A stretch of DNA of 64,000 bases from Emiliania huxleyi CCMP1516 (lineage: Eukaryota; Haptophyta; Isochrysidales; Noelaerhabdaceae). The notes beneath the pieces are model-generated. The model was not told the DNA's origin and searched no databases. It saw only the letters and a list, made by a program, of their open reading frames with translations. Positions 29,735 to 41,018 of this stretch are shown here, piece after piece (positions within the stretch are counted from its first letter, which is position 1; every line of letters begins with the position of its first letter). The stretch covers positions 372,420-436,419 of the forward strand of contig NW_005200600.1 in NCBI RefSeq assembly GCF_000372725.1, read 5' to 3'. The translations under genes were made by a program, and so were the position numbers.

Positions 29735-31652
29735 ATGCACCGCGCGGTTTCATTCCTGCTCCTAGCCCTGGCGTGCGCCTTCACGGCGGCGGCTCAAGTC
29801 ACTGGAATCCACAGCAAACCGCTGGTTAGCGTTGTGCTCGTGACATGCGGCCGGCCTGAGTACCTCAAGCTCGCGCTCGCGCAGATCCACGAGCAGTCGT
29901 ACCCAAACCTCGAGGTGGTTCTGGTGGTGGACGGCACACCCGTCGATTTGAGCCGCGAGCCGAGGCTCCACGTCCACCCCGCGTCCTCGTTCACGACCCC
30001 ATCCTCCGCCAATCTCCTCGACGTGCGGGTTGTCCAGTTTGACCATCGGGCCACAGTCGGCGAGAAGCGAAATGCAGCTGTGCTCACTGCACGTGGCGAG
30101 ATCCTGGTGCACTGAGACGACGACGATCTGTACGACCCGACGCGGATCGAGGCCCAGATTGCCCCCCTCCTCGACAACACAGCTCGCATGAGCGCCCTCG
30201 TCTACTCGCACGCGGCAGCTCATGCGGCTGGCGGTCCTCCTCAGTGGTACTCTGTCAAGAAGAGCGGCGCGGCGCAGGTGATGCCCGCCTCGCTGGCGTA
30301 CAAGAAGAGCTCGGCGCTCGCACTCGGCCTGTTCCCCAACGTCTCCCTCGGCGAGGACATTGGACTCATCCAAGCCGGCCTCTCGAGCTGCGAGCAACTT
30401 GCAACGGCGCGCGCATTCACCAAGCTCTGTTGCTCCTGCCACTCTTCCGCTCGTTGCTGCCCGCTCGCAGCCCTGCTTGAGCATGTAGTCGCCTCGCCCA
30501 ACGGCTTGAAGTGGCCTCGCCCAACCCGCATGTGCTGAGTGTGTGTGTGGTCTCTCGCATCAGGTTGCGGTCCCCTCCGTCTACACGCGCCATGGCGGCC
30601 ACGCCGGCAACACTTGGCAGTGGGCAGAGGACAGGTCGATGGAGTCGCACGGCTTCGGCGCGTCGGCCCGCCCGCGCTTCGTGAGCGACGTGCTCCTTCA
30701 GGCCTACATGGCGGCCGAGGCGGACACATCGACGCGTGGGGCATGCGACGTCGTCGCGCGCGAGCTGCCAACCTTCGCCGAGCACACTTTCCCTAAGCTG
30801 CCTCCCCGCTGCTGCGAGGGCTCCGCCGACCCCTCCCGCTGCCTGACGAAGGCCGAGGTGGAGGGGCGCGCGCGGCGTAGGCTGCAGTACAGCTATGCCT
30901 ACGGCGAGCAGGATCCCCACCTCCACTTTGCCCACGGGGGCCGCGCTGACTTCCGCGGCCGCGACAACCAGATTTACAACTTTTTGTCTGCGCCCAACCT
31001 GGCGGTGAACGTGAAGACCGAGGCGGCCTCCTTCAAGCTGCACGGCGGCAAGCTGACGGTGGACGGGTCCTTCATGACTGAGGCGCACATCGTGGCGCGC
31101 GTCGGTGGGACGAAACGCAAATGGGCCAACGTCTCCTTCTGGGCGTCGAAGCTGAACGACGCGAACTGGGGCTGGCGGATGATCGGCGGCTCGTGCGGCG
31201 GACACCATTTCAACCTTGGTCCTGGTGGCGTCAAGACGTGTGAGGAGCTGAGCATCAAGGTCGACCTGTCGAGCGCAACCTTCTCGCTCGGCAACTGGAC
31301 CATCATCGCTCGCGGCAACGCCGTCTACGACCGCCTCTCCGGCCCAACGCACCGGCTCGACGTCGACTTCAAGTCGCACGGCGATGCAGCGAGTCGCAGC
31401 CTCCCCCACGGTATTGTGGGGCAGTCGTTCTCCTGGTCGAGCGCGAGGAACGGCAAGACGGATGAGTACCCGGCGACAGGCTACTACAAGACTGCAGCCA
31501 TGGCGGAGGGCGCCATCCAGGGCGAGGCGGCCATGTACGAGGTGCTGGGACCATACGCGACGCGCTTTGCCTTCTCGCGCTTCGACGGAGAGGAGCAAAC
31601 AGTCTCGTCGGCCTCACCGCCAGTCTTTGGCGACGCCTCGGCCACGGACTGA
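29735..31652 (+). CDS. Secreted GT2-like glycosyltransferase fused to a root-cap/VWD-like domain; in-frame TGA
   Basis: The ATG at 29735 opens a signal peptide (HRAVSFLLLALACAFTAAAQ). A family-2 glycosyltransferase domain follows: KPLVSVVLVTCGRPEYLKLA, EVVLVVDGTP, then the acidic DXD-type motif. There the expected HWDDDDLYDP has TGA in place of the Trp codon (30116-30118), while the frame stays open on both sides. Exon 1 probably ends at 30406 with a GC donor and exon 2 is 30564-31652 (AVPSVYTRHGGHAGNTWQWA). The C-terminal 230 residues (ADFRGRDNQIYNFLSAPNLA, TVDGSFMTEAHIVARVGG) resemble the root-cap/VWD-like beta domain of many algal and protist secreted proteins. The TGA could be a recent loss, a base error or recoding. 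With it, the gene may be inactive. Confidence 0.7.
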
Positions 31653-32430
31653 GCGCAATCCGACGTCCTTGGCATGTCGCCACCAAGCAGGAGCAGAGGC
31701 GGCGGCAGGGAGAGTGGCAACTCAATCGACCATCAAGCGTTCTCGCTGGAGCGCTGCAAGCCACGGTGAAAAGAGACAAGGCGCCGTGAGTGGAGTCCTG
31801 CGGGAGCACTGCATCAGGTTCAGTAAGAGGTGACCCCACTTCGGGCGCAGTGTTCATAGAAGTCAGCGCGAACTGATAAGTAGGTTGTGGGGGGAGGTAC
31901 TCTATTTGTGCGAATGTGTGCTAGGAATTCCGCCGATCTCCCGCTAACGGATCTTAACCCAACTGTAAGAATTTACGGAAGACTCCCTCGCACAACACGG
32001 GGCACGGGACTGGCGCGCACTGCCACTGCTGGCACTAACACAGCTCGCACAGCCCACAGCGTCACAGGTACCAGCTACGAGCTACCACCGGGAAAATAAA
32101 GAAATAAAGCACCACTTCCAAGTGCTCCAAGTACCCCTTGCGCTATAGCACCGCCACTGTCCTTACGATGGCGGGGCACCGGCCACCGCTCTTACGTAGT
32201 GTTAGTCAGAGTGTTTGGGTGAGATACTCAGTGAGAACAGGCGGAGTGTGTGTGCCTGTACGCGATTGGGAGAGCACTTGTGACAAGGCATGGTTAGGCG
32301 AGTGGCAGTCGCTAGTGCGGACTTGCTAAGTCGTGTGTGCTCCCTTTTGCTGGCTAAGACTGGAACAATTTTTTTTGTAGTGTTAGTCAGAAAAAGAAAT
32401 TGATACTCAGAGGCCCCTCTAGCTCTACCA
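31653..32430. other. Intergenic, made of old dispersed-repeat copies
   Basis: No gene is seen. Parts match the GTGCCAGT repeat (inverted, near 32005-32045), the CCAAGTGCTCCAAGT block of family B (about 32116-32131) and the CTGGAACAATTT block also found near 16860. Confidence 0.5.
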
Positions 32431-32699
32431 CCACTGCACACTGCCAGTGCCACTGGCACTGCCACCCTCCCACGGCACTGCCAACACTGGACACTTCACA
32501 GAGACAGTGGTACCACGCGAGTGCTGCGATCGGCCGCGCACGGCCAGCGCACGGCTCCAAACGCAAAAGTCGCGGCTGCAGCCTCTTTGGGGCAGCAGCG
32601 ACCCGTCAGTTGGCCTGGACAGGCTGCCGGTGGTCGAGCGTGGGCTTGCCTCCGGAAGAGGCGGCGGAAGAGGCGGCGTCCGCGTCGCCTTAGCGTGAG

Positions 32700-33300
32700 G
32701 AGAGGAAGAGGTCAACGCTGCCCCCTCTCCACAAGAGGTGTCCGCAAGATGGGGCAGGGGCGAGGCGCGGGGGGGGCGAGGGGGGGGGGGGGGAGATCGC
32801 CTTGGTCCTTGGCGGCGTCGGTGCGCGCAAAGGCGCTGAGCTTGGCGGCGGTGGCGGGCGAGGCCTGCGCGCGACGGAGGGGGGTCGGGGTCGGGGGCGG
32901 CCAGCGTGGCCGTGGGGGGCGGCCGCGGATGGGGACAGGGAGGGCGAGGGAAGAGGGGCAGAAAGGAGGGCGAGGGGAGAGAGAAGGCGAGGGGCGAGGG
33001 GGGAGGGAGGGCTCGGTCGGCAGTGGTGCCGGGCGGCGCCGCGCCTGCGACGCGATCGGCGACGTCGCGACGACAGAGAGCAGGAGCTCGACGCCTGTCG
33101 AAAGAGGGACGAGGCGGGCTCGGAGGCGGCGGCGAGGGCGGAGGAGGCGAGGGCGGAGGCGGCGAGGGCGGCGGCGGGCTGGGCGGTGGTGGGCTTGGCG
33201 GCGGCGGGCTGGGCGGTGGGGGCAAGGGCGGCGGCGGCGAGGGCGGCGGCGGTGAAGGCGGAGGAGGCGAGGGCGGTGGAGGGTCCGAGAAGGGTCGGAG
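32700..33300 (-). repeat. GGC/GGGC low-complexity tract, probably intronic
   Basis: It consists of long purine/GGC-biased repeats with tandem GGGTCGGAGAA units near 33280-33320. Every frame on both strands stays open simply because of composition. I place it in introns of the minus-strand DUF1664-like gene; no exon within it can be defended except perhaps GVELLLSVVATSPIAS near 33100-33050. Confidence 0.5.
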
Positions 33301-33359
33301 AAGGGTCGGAGAAGGGTCGGAGAAGGGTCCGGGCAGAAGCAGAAGGCCGAGGGAGGCGG

Positions 33360-34312
33360 AGCTGCGCGCCGTCGGCTGCCTTCTTGGAGAGCTTGTCCAC
33401 GACGCTCATCCGCCGGTTGAGCGCGTTGACCTGAGCACGTCTGGACGCGTGAACGGCGCCTCTTCACAGAGCGCAGCCCGCCAGCGGCGCGCGCGCGCGC
33501 ATTCTCTCCGACGGCCTTGACGTCTTTTTTCACCTCGGCCACGTCCTCCCCGACCTGAGCAGATGAGCCGAGGTCGGCCGAGGTCGGCCGAGGTCGGCCG
33601 AGCTTCGCCAAGACTGCCCCAGGACTGTGCGGCCCTCGCCCGTCGCCCCTGCCTGGCGGGCTGTGGCGCGACGGTGTGTGCGCCCTCCCTCCCTGTGTAC
33701 CTTCCTCCCCCCCTCCTCGCCGTGTACCTCCCCCCCCTCCCTGCGCACGCCCCTCCCCGCCTCTCACCGCCCTCCCCTCCTCCTCAGCGCCCTCCGCCCC
33801 TCCTCCCGCCCTCTGCTCGCGCGCACCTTGCCGAGCGAGTCGGTCAGCTCTCGCAGCTTCTCGTGCACAGTCTCGAGCTGGGCGAGGAGCTCCTCCCGCA
33901 GGCGGGCGAGCATCGCCTCCACCGACGCCCGCACGCCCTCGAGTCCCGCCTTCAGCTGGCTCCCCGAGACCCAACCCACCCGCTCCCACCCGAACGTGTA
34001 GATTGCGAGGCCGAGCCCGCCCACCGCGGCGCCAAAGACGACGACGGCGGTGCGCGAGCCCGACTGCGCCCGCACGCTGCGGTCGAGAGCGGCGACCGCC
34101 GCCTGCGTCGCCGCCACCGACGATGCGATCTCTGGATTCGGCGGCGGCGGCGGCGCTGACCGGCCCGTGAGCGCGCCAAAGAGGCGCTGCGGCAGGTCCG
34201 GGATGGCGCTCGAGAGCCAGCCGCTCGCTCCGTCGGAGCCGGAGCCGGAGGACGTGGCGACCGCGGCGCCGGCGCCGCCCAAAGCGAGACCCGCCCGTGC
34301 GCGAGCAGACAT
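33360..34312 (-). CDS. DUF1664-like coiled-coil membrane protein (partial model)
   Basis: Exon 1 (34312-33827) ends in a GTGCGC donor and encodes an Ala/Gly-rich leader. It is followed by SVAATQAAVAALDRSVRAQS, one membrane segment (TAVVVFGAAVGGLGLAIYTF) and the helical stretch GWVSGSQLKAGLEGVRASV with LREELLAQLETVHEKLREL. Exon 2 starts at 33554 (VGEDVAEVKKDVKAVGE) and a third block near 33440-33370 reads VNALNRRMSVVDKLSKKA. One membrane helix followed by long coiled coil with these motifs resembles the plant DUF1664 family, which has no assigned function. The 3' end is lost in low-complexity sequence. Confidence 0.5.
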
Positions 34313-35098
34313 TGGTAGCGAGACCCAAGACCCAAAGCGACGCCCACTGAGCGCGTGAGAAAAGAATTTACCGTGTTTCCACCGAAAAAATTTCGGGATC
34401 CGTTACGCAAAGCATGGCATCCGCCTCCGCTCTTGCGCTGCTCGCTCGCCCGGGCGGAGGACATGGCCGCCGAGGAGGCGAGTGGGCACCTGCCAGGCCT
34501 TCCGCAGGCAGCCTATTGGGCAGACTGAGGGTCAGCTCTGCGTGGCGTGGCCCGTGCGCTGCGCTGCGCAAAGCTGCGGGTGGTGAGGGAGCATCTGGTG
34601 CTTCCACTGGGAGGCGCGCACCTCCTGCAGCTGGTGGAGGGCCATGCTGCCGTGTGCCTGCTCCGTGGACAGGACAGGGAGGCGGCACCGCAGCGCCACG
34701 GCCTCCGCTGCTTGCCGGTGCAGCAATGTGCTGCCTGGTGAGCAGCCTGCTGGTTCTGTGTGCGGCGTTGACGAGGCTGCAGTGGCACTGTACTGCATGC
34801 CACGGCGAGTGGCGTGCGGCGCGCGCGTCGCCGCGCGTGGCACGGGAGGCGCGAGAGGCGCGGCTGTCGGTCAACCCCGCGGCGCATGCGCGCCGCGGAA
34901 GCTGCTCGACAGGCGACTTCATTGCGAACGCGGTCGCCGTTACTCCAACTTTGCTTTGCCGATCAAAAGTGCCCGTCCTTTGCTTTTTAGCCGCCGAAAG
35001 TTAGCATGCTGTTTTTCTTTATAGGTGCCTCGCAGCTGCGTATTCTCGTATTATCTTCGAGTAAGGGATCGCGTGGGGGCGGTACGTATCCCCGTATC
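34313..35098. other. No gene supported
   Basis: Overlapping Ala/Arg-rich frames on both strands come from composition. A plus-strand ORF starting at 34414 has an ATG but no recognisable domain and dissimilar neighbours, so I leave it as non-coding. The right end begins the repeat cluster. Confidence 0.4.
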
Positions 35099-35338
35099 AC
35101 TAGCTCCGAGTAGAGGGGGCGTCCTTGCAGTTAAGGGGAAACCTGGTACGCGGGTCCAACCCTCGGAGAGTATTCTTTAGCTCCGAGTAGAGGGTGCGTT
35201 CTGCTGCTAGGGGAAACCCGGAGCGCGGTACTATCCCTCGGAGAGTATTCTTTAGCTCCGAGTAGAGGGGCGGCGTTCTGCAGTTAAGGGGAAACCCGGT
35301 ACACGGAGCCAACCCTCGGAGACCCGTGTTATGGCCCT
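35099..35338 (-). repeat. Three tandem copies of a 76-bp unit (family D)
   Basis: Each unit starts TTAGCTCCGAGTAGAGGG, carries GGGGAAACC in the middle and ends CCCTCGGAGA. The three copies differ by a few substitutions each. A single inverted copy lies at 63075-63140 next to the family B block, so the units travel with that repeat. Confidence 0.85.
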
Positions 35339-35366
35339 GCGACCGCGCACCCCCGGGGCTAGGGCT

Positions 35367-35412
35367 CTCTAGCCCGAGGGCTAGAGCGCGCCGGCGGGCG
35401 CGCTCTAGCCGG
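35367..35412. other. Strong palindromes within the repeat cluster
   Basis: GCTAGAGCGCGCC and GGCGCGCTCTAGC face each other across four bases (35382-35411), overlapping a second palindrome CTCTAGCCC/GGGCTAGAG. It lies between the tandem family D units and the family B copy. Confidence 0.7.
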
Positions 35413-35990
35413 TAACCCGATCCCAATCGTCCGGCCAACTGGGTGCGCTTCTGAGCTCCCCGGTCCTGGGCGTGCGGCAACTAACTGCACTCCAAGTGCT
35501 CCAAGTGCTCCACCTAACCAGCGACCAGTAGGAGGCCCGCGCCTGCCCCCGTGCCGCCGGGTGCAACCTGTCCTATACGCTGCAAGACGTCGAACCGCAT
35601 GTCGTCGGAGAGAGCGCCGAGGCGCGTCTCCTCGTCCTTGGAGTGGTCCCCGTGGACCGTAATGATTGGCCTAGCCATGCGCCAGAAAGCAGGAGAGAAC
35701 CCGGCAGGCACACGAGGGAGCGCAGGTCCGTCTGAATGGGACCACGACTGGAGTACTAGTCTCCGCCGGAATTCCGGCGGGCACCCTCCCCGGTCAGGAC
35801 GGGTCCCCCCCAGGACGACGGCGCTAGGCATTCTAGCCACTTGCACGCCCCCCCTCGCGCCAAAACACCATCATGTCGCCCTAAAGGGCGACAGCTAGCA
35901 GTCCTTACAAGATCCTGCTCGTGCAGGTGGGGACCCTGTCCTTCTCCCACCCCTCGTTTGGCGTGCCCGTTTTATTTATTTATTTATTAC
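35410..35990. repeat. Dispersed repeats: inverted family B copy and family A block
   Basis: 35410-35515 is family B in inverted orientation. 35899-35990 (AAGATCCTGCTCGTGCAGGT followed by (ATTT)n) is the same block as 62799-62890. In the right-hand locus A, B and D lie in one orientation, whereas here B and D are inverted relative to A, so the two loci differ by rearrangement or come from nested insertions. Confidence 0.75.
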
Positions 35991-35999
35991 TAACCAGCG

Positions 36000-36560
36000 A
36001 CAGCGCTCTACACCTCACACCTCTACCTCCCTCAGCGCCTGCTCATCCCTCGTCAACACACCGCCGCTCGAGTTCGCGCAAGCGCTCCGTGCCCATCCGG
36101 CGGAGCACACACTTGTTGCCCTCGGGCACCGCCTGCGGGTCCGCTCGCGGTGGGGTGGAGGACAGCGGTGCCCCTCTGCTACGCCGCGTCGGTCTCGTCG
36201 ACTCTCGGTGTGTACGGCGTCTCCCTCGCCTTCACCGACGGCGGTGCCGGAGCTGGTGGGTCTCCCTTCCTGCCTGGCCAGAGGCAGCAGCCGCGCGGGT
36301 GGAGGGCTACCTCGAGGGGTCGACACTACGCCTCTTCCTGCACCGCCAGGCGCCGCCAGGCGCCACCGGCACACTCGGCCTCTTCGCCGCTTACCTGCCA
36401 GGCGTCCGGCCCAGGACCTTCTGCGCAATTGTGGTGTTTGGAGACGCCTGCTGTGGATCCCGGCCTCTGCGGCGGTGGCGGAGGTGCTGTCGGCGAGGGG
36501 ACTGGGGGAGCAGCAAGAGACGAGCGGACTACTTTCGGCGTAGCAGTTGACGTCTAGATT
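36000..36560 (+). other. Possible decayed coding sequence
   Basis: Protein-like segments appear in different plus frames (LGVYGVSLAFTDGGAGAG, then VEGYLEGSTLRLFLHRQAP and GLFAAYLPGVRPRTFCAIVV), without splice sites that would join them. It could be a gene remnant or several short exons. No family is recognised. Confidence 0.25.
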
Positions 36561-37358
36561 CCCAAACACGAAAGGGTCTGGGCTCGTTTACGGCCCCTTG
36601 TTTGTACGTCCACGGCCTGGAGGCCAGCCGCATTCCGGGAACAAGTTCAAGTATGTGGGGAGGTTAAATTATGACATTAGTATGTGTCCTATCTAGATCT
36701 ACCTCGCCAGAAGCATCGCATGATCCTTCCCCCTCGCTGGCGAAGACCGACGCGGTGTGACTGCAGTGGGTCTCACGGCAGCTGGTGGACCGCTCCCATC
36801 GATGTAGCCGTTCTAGCTTAGCTTGTCGTTACGTGAAACCCTATAGGGGGGGGCGGGGACGCCAGCAGACACGGCCAGATACGCTAATTGCAAAACGGAA
36901 TGATAACCACTAGGGACGAAAGCACAGCCAGAGCTCGTTATAACCTAGATCGTCAGGGACCCGCACTCCTTGACCGCCAGGGTCGCAATGGTCGTATTTC
37001 GGATCGAAGCAAATTGCCGCGCGCAACCTTGCGCCCAGAGTGCTGATTTGCTTGGGCGACTAGCCCACTCAGTCTCTGAGCAGTAGTACCATCCCAGCAA
37101 GTCGTTGATCGACGAGCAGCCGCCCGAGCATGGCGACGCCCACGCATAGAAAGTGCCGTGGGCGGCAGCTGGGCAATGAATGCAGTCTTGCAGAACGACG
37201 ATGGAGCGCCCGCGCCGCGGCTTGGTGGGCGGCAGGGGCGTGGAAAGCGCTTGCCAACGTCGATGGCCGCCTTGACCGCACCGTTGATGGGCACAGATCC
37301 ACCTGAGACTCGCCGAAGCCGTCCTCAGAAGCTTCGGCCACCATCCGGCTTTGAGCAC
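36561..37358. other. No gene supported
   Basis: I see nothing that I can defend here. Upstream exons of the following ankyrin gene would be expected in this stretch, but none shows ankyrin or other recognisable sequence. Confidence 0.4.
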
Positions 37359-37360
37359 GG

Positions 37361-38097
37361 TTGCTCATTGAGTCGGCGGCACTCGGCGACGTGGCCTCGG
37401 TGTCGCAGTCCCTAGCCAAGGGCGTTGATCCAAACGTTGGAGACTACGACGGGAGGACGGCGCTGCACGTTGCCGCCACCCTCGGCCAGATGCGCGTGGT
37501 GGAGGCGCTGCTGCGATCGCCCACCGCACTCGTCGATGTCTTTGACCGGTGGGGCAAGACACCGCTGCAGGACGCGTCGGAGAATGGACACGAGGCTGTG
37601 GCGACGTTCCTCCGGGCGCACGGCGCCACCGTCAAGAGCGCAAAGGCGGCGAAGCTGCTCTGCACGGCGGCAGCTGCGGGCAACATCGACCGCCTGGTGC
37701 GGCTCCTGGCCGAGGGGAGCGATATCAACGTGTCGGACTACGACGGGGGACCGCACTCCATCTCGCCGCCTCGGAAGGGCACGCCCCGGCTGTTCGCTGG
37801 CTACTGTTGCACGGCGCCAACGCCAAAGCCCTCGACGGTTCGGCGGCTCGCCTCTGGACGACTCATATCGCGAGGACCGGCAGCCACGAGGTGCGCCAAA
37901 TCCTCCAACAAAGCTCGGCGCACACCGCTGGCCGCGCTTCCATCGCCAGTGTTGCACCACAGCAGCAGGCTGAAGAGGCCCCAGTGGTCCGTTCAGCCTC
38001 GGCACCGCTGCCACCGCAGCTGCCGCCCCCGGATGAGTCACCGCCCGTCCCGGTCAGTAGAGCCGTACGACCCCACGTCATGTCGGATAGTTCTTGA
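37361..38097 (+). pseudogene. Ankyrin-repeat gene, 5'-incomplete and frameshifted
   Basis: From about 37373 the frame reads SAALGDVASVSQSLAKGVDP and then clean ankyrin units: DGRTALHVAATLGQMRVVEA, WGKTPLQDASENGHEAVATF, LLCTAAAAGNIDRLVRLLAE. At 37745-37751 the run GGGGG breaks the frame in the middle of the conserved DYDGRTALHLAASEGH; the sense continues one base over (TALHLAASEGHAPAVRWLLL) to a stop at 38095. One missing base, real or a sequencing error, explains it. There is no ATG at the left end and a plausible acceptor (CTCATTGAG) there, so earlier exons are missing from the model. The repeat style resembles glutaminase-type ankyrin repeats. Confidence 0.65.
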
Positions 38098-38477
38098 ACA
38101 ATAGCAGCAAAATATCATTGGTGTGGGGCGGGTGTGTGTGTACGATAGAGGCGAGAGAGCAGAGGAATAGAGGCCCCCCTCTCCCGCGGCGGTTGCGCCC
38201 TGACGCCCCCCCTCCCTCCGGCGCTCCTCGCCGGCCACGGGCCTCGCTCCGCATACTAAAGCCGTAGTACGGCTATAGAGCCGTACTGACGTAGGGCATA
38301 TTAGAGTACTTTACGGTGTGTGCTGTATGGCGCATAGTTGCACATGTAACCATGGTGCTTCACGCTTCAGTGTGCCGAGAGGTGAAGGAGCACAGTTATG
38401 CTCGCTCGTGGCGTTCAATCGGAGAGGCGTGACGACTAATTGCCGATTGCCATATACAGCCGAAATTTCAACTTTGG
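38098..38477. other. Intergenic, nothing recognised
   Basis: A short palindromic stretch (AGCCGTAGTACGGCTATAGAGCCGTAC) lies near 38262-38288; otherwise no gene or repeat is seen. Confidence 0.5.
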
Positions 38478-38483
38478 GACAGG

Positions 38484-38735
38484 GGTCCCCCCCCCCCCCC
38501 CTCCGGGCGCCAAAGAGTCCGCGCCCGCTTGCGCCCGTGCGCCCGTGCGCCCGTTTTCCGCCGTGGCCCCGCGCGGCCGTACCTACTCGCGTTTTCGGCC
38601 CACCGCCTTCGACCGAGCTTACCACCATCACGTACGCACGTTTTATCGTGTGCGCGACGCGCTCGACCACCACCGCGGTGGCGCCAAGAGCGCCTTTTCA
38701 ACACGCTGCGATGGCGATGTGCAGCACCAGCCGTC
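38484..38735 (+). repeat. Left arm of a 0.24-kb near-perfect inverted repeat
   Basis: This arm is essentially identical in reverse complement to 40768-41018, including the C homopolymer at its outer end. The arms carry open frames on both strands but no recognisable protein. Confidence 0.9.
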
Positions 38736-40767
38736 CACTGCGGGAAGGGGCCACGAAAGGTGTCCAGACCCCAGTTCCGGCGGACACAGCGAGCGTCGGG
38801 ACTCCGTCCCAGCAGACGAAGTCTTCCTCGTGGGCTCCACGGCCCGGATCGCGAGCTCGATCGATACCACGCGCTCGCCTGGACGTCCGCCACCTCTGCG
38901 ACGTCGACGCTCTCGCAGCGCGCCGAGCGGGCAGCAATCTACTCCTCTCTGCGCGCTCGCGCCGGCCGAGAGCTCGCGTACGTCGCCGTGGCACGCCTTG
39001 CGACTCCGTGGACCCTGCTCGGCACCACCGACGCTCCGCGCCGCATCGGTTTTCCTCGGCTCCGGGCCGCTGCACTGCTCTCGCGCTCGTGAGGCTTTTG
39101 TGCAGCGCGCGGCACGACCCGAGATCCGCTTCGCCACGGCGCACGCCGCCCGCGCGACACGGACAGTGTGAGGCGGCCCCCGGCACGAGCCTTCACAGCG
39201 CCATTCTCCGCGCGCACAGGCAACGAGCGTGGACAGAGAGCCGCATGTGCGCCGCGGTGAATGGCTGCGGCCCGGACCGACCGCCCCGGCTGCCGCCTAC
39301 CCAGTGCGGCGGCGGCCATCGCATCCCGTCGCACGGCCGCCGCGCGGATCGCCACTCGCGTCGCGCGCCCTCTCTCAGACACGTACTCACGCACCGCGCT
39401 GCGGCGGCAGCCTTGCGGCGGGGACAAGGCTCGCGCCGCTCCGCATCGAGTCGTGCCGCTCCGCCGCGAGCGGCTCCACGTACGTCGAGGGCGAGCCGGC
39501 GAGCGCACCGACGAGGCCAGGTCGTTTGAGTACGGGGCATGACCCTCTGCCGTGCACTGACGGTATGTTTGAGACTGCTGACTGTCATGTCGTGAATGAA
39601 TTAGCGGTGCTAATACAGTAAAAAAAACGTAGACGCACCGCCGAGTACTCTCGTCACGGTCCCCAACAGTCCTCGCGCCGCTCTCGACACACAAACAAAT
39701 CTCGCCCTAGGAAATCTCGTCTCGACCACCCACAAAAAGAAAAACAACGTGGGGGTGCGCCAGAGGCAAAGCGGTCGCAAGCTGTCTCGGTGGCGCGGCG
39801 AGAAGTCACACACGGCACGCAACCACAACACAGCCGCAGACACAGCCTAGCCGCCACCCCCGGGCACACAAGCGAGGCAACGGCAACGGGCAACACAAAC
39901 ACAAACGTACACAAACGTTAGATTTGTTTGGTATTGCTAAAAATCTCTTCTCTCTCTCTCAACGGGCTCGCACACGCTGCACTGGTGAGCGGCGAGAGCC
40001 TCGCGACACCCTCTTCCGTCGAAACGTGAAGAGCTCACCATCGCGGCGAGACGACGCACTATAGCGGTGCGGCCCAGCAGCTCCCGGGGCGACGCGTCTG
40101 CTCCCCTCTCTCCGCCGAGAGGACCGCCGGGAGCGCATCCAGACGCACAGCGACCGGGCAGCAATCGTCCGCGGCGCCGAGGGAGAAGACGGAGCAGCGG
40201 CAGCTTGCCGGTGTCGACACCTGTGCGAGCGGCGAAGGCGCACTCAATTGTCGACACCTCAGCGTCGCGCGCCGGCCTGTGGAGGGATCGAGCCGAGCGA
40301 GAACTGAGCGTTGTGGCGAGCGGAGCGGTGAGTGAGGCTGGAGAGAGGGCGCGCGTCGCGGTTTCTGGGTTTGGAGCGGTCAGGGCCAACCAGTTTCACG
40401 CACCGTTAGCTCCGAAGCGCATTCGGGTGCCGACGGCAAGGATATATGAAGCCGCCGCCGTCGGAGACGCTCTCGGCGACTCGTTGAGGCGCCGAGGGAG
40501 GCCCCGTAGGCAGTCGCGGCGGCTCGAGCGGCTGCAGAGTGCTCACCGGGAGGGGTGCGGAGGGAGCTGCGCCCGCGGCGGCGGATGGGCGGCGCACGTG
40601 TGGGCGTGCAGCACAGGAGACGCGCGGCGAGAGCGTGAGCAGCAGCGACTGCGGGCAGAGAGCTGGCAGAACACGAGCGAGACGCGGGATGTTTGGGGCT
40701 GTGTCGTGTCGAGTCGACCTACGTGCCCGCTCGGCGAGCCTCGACGCGGCGCAGGAAGCCGTGTCGG
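38736..40767. other. Loop of the inverted repeat; no gene recognised
   Basis: About 2 kb of GC-rich sequence lies between the arms. Several long Arg/Ala/Pro-rich ORFs overlap on both strands; one plus frame (AERAAIYSSLRARAGRELAY near 38930-38990) looks faintly protein-like. The middle part (39600-39960) is A-rich and non-coding. I cannot support any single gene model. Confidence 0.4.
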
Positions 40768-41018
40768 CTGGTGCTGCACATCGCCATCGCAGCGTGTTGA
40801 AAAGGCGCTCTTGGCGCCACCGCGGTGGTGGTCGAGCGCGTCGCGCACACGATAAAACGTGCGTACGTGATGGTGGTAAGCTCGGTCGAAGGCGGTGGGC
40901 CGAAAACGCGAGTAGGTACGGCCGCGCGGGGCCACGGCGGAAAACGGGCGCACGGGCGCACGGGCGCAAGCGGGCGCGGACTCTTTGGCGCCCGGAGGGG
41001 GGGGGGGGGGGGGGGGAC
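40768..41018 (-). repeat. Right arm of the 0.24-kb inverted repeat
   Basis: It is the reverse complement of 38484-38735. Its outer end is a run of about 20 G, after which the sequence quality appears to collapse. Confidence 0.9.

Noticed and set aside
38318-39694. Several 150-400-residue Arg/Ala-rich ORFs on both strands
   Set aside because: Overlapping frames, no family resemblance, and composition alone explains their length.
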